Source: Comamonas testosteroni ATCC 11996 (lineage in GTDB: Bacteria > Pseudomonadota > Gammaproteobacteria > Burkholderiales > Burkholderiaceae_C). Taken from it: a stretch of 64,000 nucleotides of DNA. Below are positions 7,499 through 15,612 of this stretch, piece by piece. Location: positions 124,001-188,000 of the forward strand of contig NZ_AHIL01000012.1 in assembly GCF_000241525.1 (NCBI RefSeq). The letters are read 5' to 3'. The notes below the pieces were generated by a model. That model was not told where the DNA came from. It saw only the letters and a program-made list of their open reading frames with translations, and made no database searches. The position numbers and the translations under genes are program-made. How positions within the stretch are numbered: position 1 is the first letter of the stretch; each line of letters begins with the position of its first letter.

Positions 7499-9707
7499 CC
7501 TGTTCACCGGATACCTCTATGTCCTCAAGAGCATCGCCATCGTCATTGCGGTAGTGATCTTCATCAGCGGACTGGACGATCTGTTCATCGACCTCTTTTA
7601 CTGGGGGCGGCGCACCTGGCGTGCACTGACCGTGTACTCGCGCCATGAGCAGATGAATCACAAGGCCTTGCTCGGGGTGGACGAGAAGCCGCTGGCCATC
7701 ATGGTGCCCGCCTGGCAGGAGCATGGCGTGATCGGCAAGATGGCGCAGCTGGCGGCAACCACGCTGGACTATGAGAACTACCACATCTTCATCGGCACCT
7801 ACCCCAACGACCCCCAGACCCACGCCGATGTGGAGCAGGTCAGAGCCCATTTCCCGAATGTGCACAGCGTGGTCTGCGCACGCCCCGGGCCGACCAGCAA
7901 GGCCGACTGCCTCAACAACGTGCTCGATGCCATCTTCCAGTTCGAGCAGCGCTCGGGCATCGAGTTTGCAGGTTTCATCCTTCACGACTCGGAAGACGTG
8001 CTGTCCAGGTTGGAGCTGAGACTGTTCAACTTTCTCGTGGATCGCAAGGATCTGATCCAGCTGCCGGTCTACCCCCTGGAGCGGCCGCTGCGCGAGTTCA
8101 CCGGCGGGCATTATCTGGACGAGTTTGCCGAGCTGCATGCCAAGGACATCGTGGTGCGCGAGGCCCTGGTGGGTCAGGTGCCCAGCGCCGGGGTCGGCAC
8201 CTGCTTCAGCCGCCGCGCCATCACGGCGCTGCTGGAGATGGGCGACGGCGTGGCCTTCGACACCCAGAGCCTGACCGAGGACTACGACATCGGTTTCCGG
8301 CTCAAGCAGCTGGGTATGCGCGAGATCTTCGTGCGCTTTCCCGTGCACGATGCGGACCAGCCTGCCGACCCTGACCAGCCACGCCGCCCCGGGCGCAGCG
8401 CGCGCGAAGCCAGCGTCATCTGCGTGCGGGAGTTCTTCCCCGATACGCTGAATGCGGCGGTGCGACAGAAGTCCCGCTGGATCACGGGCATCGTGATCCA
8501 GGGCTTCAAGACCCTGCGCTGGACCAAGAGCGGCGTGCTGAACTATTTTCTCTGGCGTGACCGCAAGGGAGCTCTCACCAATTTCGCCAGCTTTCTGGCC
8601 ATGCTGCTGGCGATGCAGCTGATTGCCATCTGGCTCTACCAGCGCCTGGTACCGGACAGCTACCGGTTTCTCTCCATCTTCCAGGGTGACTGGTGGCTGT
8701 ATGCGCTGCTGGCCGCGAACTTCGTGCTGATGCTCAACCGCATTGCCCAGCGCATGTTCTTCGTCACCAGCTACTACGGCGTCGTCCAGGGATTGATGTC
8801 GCTTCCGCGCCTGCTATGGGGCAATTTAGTGAACTTTCTGGCCAACTGGCGGGCCATCGCCCAGGCGCTGCAGGCCAAGGATATCCGGCGCATGGCCTGG
8901 GCCAAGACCGACCATGACTTCCCCATGCTGGGAGAGGGACCCCGACTGCGCCAGCCCCTGGGACAGATACTGATCGCCCAAGGCGCCTTGACCGAGAGCC
9001 AGTTGCAGGAAGCGCTGTTGCGCCCCACTCCCGGCCTGCGCCTGGGCAGTGCGCTGGTGCACAAGGACCTGATCAGCACCGCACAGCTGGCCGCTGCAGT
9101 GGCCCAGCAAGCTGGCGTTTCCTGGGAGTTTCTGGGAGAGCCCCTGATCCCCGACGAGATCGCGGCGCTGCTGCCGCCACATCTGGCACTGCATTACAGC
9201 GTGGTGCCGCTGCGCGAGGAGGGAAAGACGCTGGTCCTGGCCAGCGAGTCGGTCATAGACCCGGTCTCGCACGCGGCCCTGGAGCGCAAGCTGGAGAGGC
9301 CTGTGCGCTACCTCATTGCCCCCAAGGGAGAGGTCACGGTCGAGCTGCGGCGTCTGTATGCAAGACAGCATGGGGAGCCGGCTCGCGAACTGCTGGCCTG
9401 GGCCGTGGAGCGCAAGCGCGTATCCGCCGAACAGGCGAAAGAGCTGTGGAAATTCTATGTGTCGCGGCAGCTGATGCTGGGCGAAGTGCTTCAGGCCCTG
9501 GGCCGCATCGACACGGCCGTGCTGAATGCCTTGCTGCTCAGACAGGAGCAAAGCGACGACAGCCTGGGCCTGTTCCTGGTGAACCAGGGGGCGTTGACAC
9601 AGGCAACGCTGGATGAAGCACTACGACTGCAGCAACAGCTGCAGGTCACCATGGCGCAACTTTTGCGCCGCCTTGATGCCGCCCCGATCGTGTCTGTTGC
9701 TGCTTAG
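7485..9707 (+). CDS. nfrB: NfrB-like family 2 glycosyltransferase with C-terminal MshEN-like c-di-GMP-binding repeats
   Basis: A 740-residue inner-membrane polysaccharide synthase. One hydrophobic segment lies near residues 14-40, followed by a GT2 catalytic domain (about 65-340) with the acidic HDSEDVL motif near 168, TEDYDIG near 264 and the acceptor-site QKSRW near 328. Further membrane segments follow at roughly 365-385, 403-418 and 425-450. The C-terminal part (about 490-740) contains four LG-x-x-L-type half motifs near 492, 520, 665 and 694, typical of MshEN (GspE N-terminal) domains, which bind c-di-GMP in other proteins including E. coli NfrB. The start has AAAGGA upstream and overlaps wecB; nfrA follows after 10 bases. 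Likely a c-di-GMP-activated ManNAc-containing polymer synthase. Confidence 0.88.
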   Translation: MSWLDLFTGYLYVLKSIAIVIAVVIFISGLDDLFIDLFYWGRRTWRALTVYSRHEQMNHKALLGVDEKPLAIMVPAWQEHGVIGKMAQLAATTLDYENYHIFIGTYPNDPQTHADVEQVRAHFPNVHSVVCARPGPTSKADCLNNVLDAIFQFEQRSGIEFAGFILHDSEDVLSRLELRLFNFLVDRKDLIQLPVYPLERPLREFTGGHYLDEFAELHAKDIVVREALVGQVPSAGVGTCFSRRAITALLEMGDGVAFDTQSLTEDYDIGFRLKQLGMREIFVRFPVHDADQPADPDQPRRPGRSAREASVICVREFFPDTLNAAVRQKSRWITGIVIQGFKTLRWTKSGVLNYFLWRDRKGALTNFASFLAMLLAMQLIAIWLYQRLVPDSYRFLSIFQGDWWLYALLAANFVLMLNRIAQRMFFVTSYYGVVQGLMSLPRLLWGNLVNFLANWRAIAQALQAKDIRRMAWAKTDHDFPMLGEGPRLRQPLGQILIAQGALTESQLQEALLRPTPGLRLGSALVHKDLISTAQLAAAVAQQAGVSWEFLGEPLIPDEIAALLPPHLALHYSVVPLREEGKTLVLASESVIDPVSHAALERKLERPVRYLIAPKGEVTVELRRLYARQHGEPARELLAWAVERKRVSAEQAKELWKFYVSRQLMLGEVLQALGRIDTAVLNALLLRQEQSDDSLGLFLVNQGALTQATLDEALRLQQQLQVTMAQLLRRLDAAPIVSVAA

Positions 9708-9717
9708 GTGCCAATAT

Positions 9718-12468
9718 ATGAAGCTTTCTCGTCCTATTCTGGTTCTTTCCCTGGCATGCGCCACCCCATACGATGGTCTGGCGCAGACGGTGGATCTAGG
9801 TCCGGATATCACTCCCAGACAGCGCTTTCAGGTCTACCCCCGGATCGACAAGGCGTATGAGGCCATGGCGCGCGGCGATGGCCAGCGCGCCATCTCCGAG
9901 CTGCAGCAGGCTCAGCGTCTGGCACCGGACAACACCGAGATCGCCTTGCAGCTGGCGGCAGCCCATCGCCGCTTTGGCCAACCCGCACAGGCCGAAGCCG
10001 TATTGAAAACCCAGCTTCAGCGCCATCCTGGCGATGCGCGTCTGGCCCAGGCTCTGCGCGACATGCATCAGGGAGCCGTTCCAGCCAGACAGCCCGAGTC
10101 TCAAGCTCTGCCCGCTCCTGCGGCCAAGGAGCCGCCGAAGACGCCAGGCACGGCCACGCCTTCAGCAGCGACAACACAGGAGCCGGCAAAGGCGGCGGCC
10201 TCGACAGCGGACACCACGCCGCGCCCGCGCAAGAGCCCGGCTGCACAGGCAATGCCTGCTGGTTACGCCAAGGCCAGCCAGGCCTATGCCGCCACCGAGC
10301 GGCGCGACTTCGCCACGGCCTTGCCTCTGGCAAGGCAGGCCGTAGCTGCGGCCCCCGGGCATCTGGACTACCAGCGCCTGCTGGTCTATCTGCTGGTGGA
10401 GAACGGGCGCTTCGACGAGGCTGAGGCCCGTGCAGCAAGACTGGACAACGTGAAACAGCTGCAGTCAGATGCCGATTGGCAGATGCTGCGTACCTCCATA
10501 CGCCAGCGCCAGGCTCTGCGCCCTTTCGAGCAAGCCTTGCAGGCCCGCGAGCAAGGCGATATGGCCAAGGCCCTGCGCCATGCCGAGTCCAGCGTGCGTC
10601 TGGCACCGCAGGCGCTGGCGCCGCGCCTGCAATGGCTGGGCCTGCTGCTTCAGGATGGGCAGGCGGCCCAGGCACAGCGTGTGGCAGAGCAAGGGCTGGC
10701 GCTGCAGCATGATCCTGCACTGCAGGTACTGCAGGGCGTGGCCCTGCATCTCCAAGGTCGCGGCATGGCCTCCGAACAGGCTTTCGACGCAGCGCTTGCC
10801 GCCCCCCATCTGTCGCGGTCGGAGCGGCAGAACTACGGCGTGATAGCCCTGGATGCAGCGCTGGCCGCCGGCCAGACAGAACGAGCCCAGCGGCTGGTGC
10901 AGGCGCTGGAGGCGGACAGCAATGCCGACGTCAACAGGCGCCGGGAACAGCTCAAGACGCTGCGCTCCTCAACCATGTCACGCAGCTACGAGCTGCCGCT
11001 GCCCCTGGTCAACTGCTTCAGCGCCGGCGATGTGCCCGGCTGCGAAATCTGGCCCGGTCAGCAAGCGCCGGACCCGGCATACAAAGTCGCACATGAGGCC
11101 TATCAAGCCTACAGCGATGGGCAATATGCCTTGGCGGCAGACAAGGCCGCTGCTGCGATACAACTCAACCCCGGACAACTGCCCTATCGCCAGTTGCGCC
11201 TGCAGGCATTGCTGGCTGCAGGCCAGAAGGCACAGGCACTTGAGGAGGCCGATCAAACACTGCAGCTTCAGCCCGATGCAGTCGAAGTGCTGGCCTTGCG
11301 CAGTCGTCTGCGTCGCGAGCAGGGTATGACCGAGGCTGCCAACGCCGATGCACAGACGGCCTTGCAGATGGGCGGCCTGTCCCTGTCCAGCGAGGTGGAT
11401 CTGCTGCTTCAGCTAGGGCGGCGAGACGAGGCGGCAGCACGCTTTGCCCAGGCCACCGCAGAGCCCGAGATGCAGCAAAGCGCCGACCCCAATCTGGCCT
11501 ATCTGGCCGTCCGCGTGGGGGACGATCGCAGTGCCTTGTCCATCTTCAACCGCGCACGTGACCAGAGCCGTCTGCCTGACACGGCACTGCGCGATGGAGC
11601 CTACGCGGCCAGCAGGCTGGCCGAGAACGATCAGTCCATCGACTACTTCAAGCAGGCCATTGCCGCAGCACATGACGGCAGACTCGCCATGACGCCGCAG
11701 CAGCTGTATGAGACGCGGCGTGAAGTTGCCGACCGGGACCGCTCCTGGGGCATCAACACGTTGCTAGGCTATCGGGGCATTTCCCTGGGCGCGGCGGGCG
11801 CCCAGCCCGGCCTCTATGGCGACGTGGCCCAGCTCGTCAGCGAGGTGTACTGGCGCCCGCAGAAGTTCGGCGACGGCCGCTTCTGGGAGGTGTACGGAGG
11901 CGCTGCACAAACGGTCTACAGCCGCCACGATGTGCCCACGGGCGGAGAGACCACCCAGGGTGCCATCGGTATTCGAGCCAAGCCGCTGAGCGATCACAAC
12001 CTCATACTCGCGGCCGAACGGCGCGTGCGCATCGGCTCGCTGTCCAGCAACGACTGGTTGCTGCGCATGGGATATTCGGGCGGCATGGGCACCGACCTGC
12101 GCGTGGATGTGCCCAGCTGGAACACGTTCAATATGTACGCCGAAGTGGGCCGTTTTATTCATCGCAAGCAGAACTACGCGACGTTCGAAGCCCAAGCAGG
12201 GCGCAGTTTCCGAATGGGGGGGGGCGACTCAAGACTGGTGCTGTTTCCGCATGCAGTCCTGGGCGCTGATTACAACTCTGAACGCACAGCCTCGGGCAAG
12301 CAAAGCTCGGTTGGCGCTGGCGTTGGTGTGAGCATGCGTTTCTGGTTCCGCGAGGACCGTGACCATGCGCCCCGCTCCTACCTCGACCTCTCCCTGCAGT
12401 ATCGCGCCCGGCTTGCCGGGGACGACAGAGGGAAAGGCGTGTTTCTACGTGCCGCCTTGGTGTTTTGA
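9718..12468 (+). CDS. nfrA: NfrA-like outer-membrane polysaccharide export protein (TPR plus beta-barrel)
   Basis: A 916-residue exported protein resembling phage N4 adsorption protein A. A signal peptide is visible in the first 22 residues. Ala/Gln-rich helical repeats of TPR type fill the region from about residue 30 to 680, with a Pro/Ala-rich linker near 120-175. The last 240 residues alternate hydrophobic and polar residues and end in Phe, as expected of an outer-membrane barrel. TPR domain plus barrel is the architecture of secretins for PgaA-type polymers. The start at 9718 has AGGTG at eight bases; a longer frame from 9613 overlaps nfrB. A G9 run at 12216-12224 lies inside the barrel-coding part. 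Confidence 0.85.
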   Translation: MKLSRPILVLSLACATPYDGLAQTVDLGPDITPRQRFQVYPRIDKAYEAMARGDGQRAISELQQAQRLAPDNTEIALQLAAAHRRFGQPAQAEAVLKTQLQRHPGDARLAQALRDMHQGAVPARQPESQALPAPAAKEPPKTPGTATPSAATTQEPAKAAASTADTTPRPRKSPAAQAMPAGYAKASQAYAATERRDFATALPLARQAVAAAPGHLDYQRLLVYLLVENGRFDEAEARAARLDNVKQLQSDADWQMLRTSIRQRQALRPFEQALQAREQGDMAKALRHAESSVRLAPQALAPRLQWLGLLLQDGQAAQAQRVAEQGLALQHDPALQVLQGVALHLQGRGMASEQAFDAALAAPHLSRSERQNYGVIALDAALAAGQTERAQRLVQALEADSNADVNRRREQLKTLRSSTMSRSYELPLPLVNCFSAGDVPGCEIWPGQQAPDPAYKVAHEAYQAYSDGQYALAADKAAAAIQLNPGQLPYRQLRLQALLAAGQKAQALEEADQTLQLQPDAVEVLALRSRLRREQGMTEAANADAQTALQMGGLSLSSEVDLLLQLGRRDEAAARFAQATAEPEMQQSADPNLAYLAVRVGDDRSALSIFNRARDQSRLPDTALRDGAYAASRLAENDQSIDYFKQAIAAAHDGRLAMTPQQLYETRREVADRDRSWGINTLLGYRGISLGAAGAQPGLYGDVAQLVSEVYWRPQKFGDGRFWEVYGGAAQTVYSRHDVPTGGETTQGAIGIRAKPLSDHNLILAAERRVRIGSLSSNDWLLRMGYSGGMGTDLRVDVPSWNTFNMYAEVGRFIHRKQNYATFEAQAGRSFRMGGGDSRLVLFPHAVLGADYNSERTASGKQSSVGAGVGVSMRFWFREDRDHAPRSYLDLSLQYRARLAGDDRGKGVFLRAALVF
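12216..12224 (+). repeat. G9 homopolymer inside the nfrA-like coding sequence
   Basis: Nine consecutive G residues encode the end of Met and three Gly codons at residues 833-836 of the NfrA-like protein. Runs of this length slip during replication in many bacteria, and loss or gain of one base would truncate the outer-membrane barrel. No other G or C run of eight or more was noticed in the window. Confidence 0.9.
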
Positions 12469-12570
12469 GATGGCACGCCTTTAAGGCCCGAACCCATCGC
12501 CATTCTTAGAGTTTATGGAGATGGTGTTGTTCGACACTTTTTCTTTCTGCACTCCAGAAAGGAGACTCTC

Positions 12571-12888
12571 ATGCACTCCCATGATCAAAGGCAGGCCACG
12601 CGCGCGCTGCTCGCGTTGGCGCTGCTGACCTGGGCCAACTGGACCCTGGCCTCCAACGTCATGCCGCCGCCATTGCCACCTGGGGCCTCCCAGATCCGCA
12701 TGGATGTCGGTGCGTCCCCCGTAGAGCGCAAGCGCAACGAACGCGCGCACCACCACAAAGGACATTTCAAGAAGGATTTCACACGGGATGACACGCTGGA
12801 CGAGCCGCCTGTCAAACCTGGCAACCCCTCCCCCGGCAATCCGCCGAAAGGCAAGCCCAATCCGGGCAGTCCATTCCGTGACCAGTAG
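12571..12888 (+). CDS. Small exported proline-rich protein of the exopolysaccharide locus
   Basis: A 105-residue protein with a hydrophobic N-terminal segment (residues about 12-27, ending W-T-L-A-S) that looks like a signal peptide. The mature part begins with a proline patch, then a basic stretch with three consecutive His residues near 64-66, and ends in a Pro/Gly/Asn/Lys-rich tail with repeated N-P-x-P/G-N-P units. An AAGGAG site precedes the ATG. It sits between the nfrA-like gene and the deacetylase gene. I do not recognise the family; the location suggests a periplasmic accessory to polymer export. Confidence 0.7.
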   Translation: MHSHDQRQATRALLALALLTWANWTLASNVMPPPLPPGASQIRMDVGASPVERKRNERAHHHKGHFKKDFTRDDTLDEPPVKPGNPSPGNPPKGKPNPGSPFRDQ

Positions 12889-12926
12889 CAATAAGCCTCA
12901 CCGTGTAATGATCTCAGGAGAGTCTC

Positions 12927-14561
12927 ATGAAAACCCTAGGACGCCTTCTTGGGGCATGGCTGCTGGCCATGCTCTTTGCGAGCCCTGGCGCCTTTGCGCA
13001 AACAGGTCCCCGCACACTGATCCTTTATGACGCGCCGCCCAATACGGCCTACACCAAGCTCGGCATGGGCTATGCCATCATGCTGCGCAATCTGCTGGGA
13101 CATTTCGACAGCAAGGTCGATATGGTCGCGGTGCAGAACTACACGGCAGGGCAGCTCAGCGGCTACGACGCCACGTTCTATCTGGGCGCGTATTACGACA
13201 ACCCGGTTCCTGCCGCCTTCATGACCGATGCTGCCAACTCGAGCAAGACCATCGTCTGGTTCAAGTACAACCTCTGGCAGTTTGCCTGGGATCCGGCCTA
13301 CGGCTTCCAGTCCCGCTATGGCTTCAACCTGACGGCACTGCGCGGACTCAATGCCGCTCCGACATCAAGCAACACCACACCGGGGTTCTTCGACACCATC
13401 ACCTACAAAAGCCTGCCCTTTGTCAAATACTACGCATACGACAGCAGCACTGGCGCCGTGAATGCGGATCCCGATGTGGGGCTGACGGCCATCACCGATA
13501 CCACCAAGGCCCAGAACCTGGTCTCCATGTCCAATCCAAAGACCGGCGAGCAGGCGCCCTATGTGGTGAGGTCGGGCAACTTCTGGTATGTGGCGGATCT
13601 GCCCTTCAGCTATATCGGACCACGCGATCGCTATCTCGTGCTGGCAGACATGCTGCATGACATGCTGGGGGTGAACCATGCCGAAAGCCACAAGGCCATG
13701 GTCCGTCTTGAAGATGTGAGCGCCTTGGTCAGTGTGACGGCAATGAAATCACTGACGGACTACCTCTACCAGCAACGGATCCCGTTTTCGATTGCGACCA
13801 TTCCGTACTACAAGGATCCTCTTGGCGTCTACAACTCGGGAGTGCCGATGCAGGTGCCCATGTCACTGGCGACCAATCTGAAGAGAGCTCTCAACTACGC
13901 ACTGGTGCGCGGCGGCGAAATCGTGATGCATGGCTACACACACCAGTACAGCAATGTGCGCAATCGCTATACGGCCGTGAGTGGCGATGACTACGAGTTC
14001 TGGGACATTGTCAACAACAAGCCCGTGCCGGAAGACTCGACATCCTGGGCGTTGGGACGTTATCGAGCCGGCCTGCTGGAGCTGTCTCTCAATGGATATC
14101 GCGCGACAGCCTGGGAAACCCCGCACTACCAGGGCTCGGCGCTGGCATCCAAGGCCAGTACGCAGGTCTTCCCCAAGACTTATCAACGCGTGGTGTACTA
14201 CACCGCAGACAAGCCCAATTTCACTGCATCGGTGGAGAAGGATTTTGCTGTGGGCCAGATCTTCCCCTACCCCATCCAGACCGACTACTACGGCCAGAAG
14301 GTGTTGCCGGAAAGCCTGGGTAACATCGAATACGACATTCATCAGATCGACCCGACTTCCTCCTTCAACTACACATGGCAGGACATTCTCACCAATGCCC
14401 AGTATGTGAAGACGGTACGTGACGGCTATGCCTCGTTCTTCTTCCACCCGTTCTGGCTTGAGCCGCAGGTTGGAACCCCTGGCCTGGCGGACTTCAAGAG
14501 CCTTGTCAGCGGCATCTCCAATCTGGGCTTCACCTGGACGGTTCCGAGTCAGCTGCCATGA
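12927..14561 (+). CDS. Exported DUF2334-type polysaccharide deacetylase-like protein
   Basis: A 544-residue protein with a signal peptide (cleavage after A-F-A near residue 24). The C-terminal half matches the DUF2334 branch of polysaccharide deacetylases: V-R-L-E-D-V-S near 259-265 as the metal/catalytic acidic motif, M-H-G-Y-T-H-Q near 334-340 as the metal-binding H-x3-H, and W-E-T-P-H near 396-400. The N-terminal half resembles the flavodoxin-like region often found ahead of such domains. The start has AGGAGAG upstream. In the context of an NfrA/NfrB-type polymer it probably de-N-acetylates the product in the periplasm, as PgaB or PelA do in other systems; that is inference. Confidence 0.82.
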   Translation: MKTLGRLLGAWLLAMLFASPGAFAQTGPRTLILYDAPPNTAYTKLGMGYAIMLRNLLGHFDSKVDMVAVQNYTAGQLSGYDATFYLGAYYDNPVPAAFMTDAANSSKTIVWFKYNLWQFAWDPAYGFQSRYGFNLTALRGLNAAPTSSNTTPGFFDTITYKSLPFVKYYAYDSSTGAVNADPDVGLTAITDTTKAQNLVSMSNPKTGEQAPYVVRSGNFWYVADLPFSYIGPRDRYLVLADMLHDMLGVNHAESHKAMVRLEDVSALVSVTAMKSLTDYLYQQRIPFSIATIPYYKDPLGVYNSGVPMQVPMSLATNLKRALNYALVRGGEIVMHGYTHQYSNVRNRYTAVSGDDYEFWDIVNNKPVPEDSTSWALGRYRAGLLELSLNGYRATAWETPHYQGSALASKASTQVFPKTYQRVVYYTADKPNFTASVEKDFAVGQIFPYPIQTDYYGQKVLPESLGNIEYDIHQIDPTSSFNYTWQDILTNAQYVKTVRDGYASFFFHPFWLEPQVGTPGLADFKSLVSGISNLGFTWTVPSQLP

Positions 14562-15478
14562 AAGAAAAGCGCTTTCTCCGAAAGGAGAAAGCGGCTCGAT
14601 CCATAGATATGACGATGGAACAATGCACCAGACGCGAGGCACTGGGCCTGGCCTGGGCGCTGACCTGCAGCCTGCCCGAGGCACAGGCCAAGCCCGGCCT
14701 GCGTCTGCCTGGCATGGTCTGGCAGCCCAGTGCCGGCACGCTACGCCCTCAAGGCACATGGCAACGCCTGGGCATCCGCCGCCTGCTGGTGCAATGGACG
14801 GCCGTGGACAATCTGAGCCTGGTGCCCGGCACTTACCTGCCCTCCATGAGCCGCAATCTCCCGGACTGGGAGCGCATCGCGGCCGAGCCCTGGGCGCAGG
14901 AGCTGATTCTCGGCCTGGCCGGCATGCATGACGAGGCCAAGGCCCGCGCCAGTCTCGCGGATCTGGCAATGCAGTCCTATGCCTTGAAGGCAGCGATCAC
15001 AGCGCTGCCACTGCGGGTTGCCGGCTGGTACTTCCCGGTCGAAGTCGATCCGACCTGGGCTGCGCCCAGTCTTCTCACCGAGGTTCTCAACAAGCTGCCG
15101 CGTCCGCTGTGGATCAGCGCCTATGACAATGCCAACATGGGTCCCCAGGCGCTGGTTGACTGGATCATGCGCTGGATACCTGAAGATGTGGGCGTGTTTT
15201 TCCAGGATGGAGTTGGCGTGCACGCGCGCACTCCCAGCGTGGCACGCGAATACCTGCAGATGCTGACCGCCCATCTGGGCCTGGCGCGGGTGCGGGTGAT
15301 TGCCGAAGCCTTCCGGCCTGCGCCGGGCGGCGGCTTTCGCAGCGCCATGGCAGAGGAGTTTCTGCCGCAGCTGACGGCCTATCAGGGCTGGACGGTCTTC
15401 GCCTTCGACGGCCCGCATTATCTGAACCCGCCTCTGGTCGATGCCTTGGCGGATGCCCTGGGCAGCAAACCCCGCTGA
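14558..15478 (+). CDS. DUF4434-like TIM-barrel protein, putative glycoside hydrolase
   Basis: A 306-residue protein (if started at 14558) whose ATG overlaps the TGA of the deacetylase gene. The first 44 residues contain T-R-R-E-A-L followed by a hydrophobic stretch to S-L-P-E-A-Q-A, which looks like a signal peptide, possibly Tat-type. The body has barrel-like features, with G-W-Y-F-P-V-E-V-D near 156-164 and F-F-Q-D-G-V-G near 214-220, similar to DUF4434 proteins thought to act on polysaccharides. The start is uncertain: ATG at 14609 lies just before the signal-like region, and a hairpin occupies 14570-14593. It ends the plus-strand locus. Confidence 0.7.
   Translation: MKEKRFLRKEKAARSIDMTMEQCTRREALGLAWALTCSLPEAQAKPGLRLPGMVWQPSAGTLRPQGTWQRLGIRRLLVQWTAVDNLSLVPGTYLPSMSRNLPDWERIAAEPWAQELILGLAGMHDEAKARASLADLAMQSYALKAAITALPLRVAGWYFPVEVDPTWAAPSLLTEVLNKLPRPLWISAYDNANMGPQALVDWIMRWIPEDVGVFFQDGVGVHARTPSVAREYLQMLTAHLGLARVRVIAEAFRPAPGGGFRSAMAEEFLPQLTAYQGWTVFAFDGPHYLNPPLVDALADALGSKPR
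14570..14593 (+). other. Perfect 10-bp hairpin with GAAA tetraloop containing a Shine-Dalgarno sequence
   Basis: CGCTTTCTCC and its complement are separated by GAAA, a very stable RNA tetraloop. The second arm contains AAGGAG, so the hairpin would hide it. No T-run follows. It lies just after the deacetylase stop codon and about 15 bases before the alternative ATG at 14609 of the next gene. Confidence 0.6.
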
Positions 15479-15612
15479 GCCGCCTTCCGCCCTGCTACTG
15501 CGGCTTGGGCCCATGGAGCCGGCGACAGGATTGAACAGGCTGGCGGCCTGCAGGTCTGCGCACGTGGACCGATCCAGGCTCGGGGCGGCATCGCCCCTGC
15601 CCGTTCAGTGCT

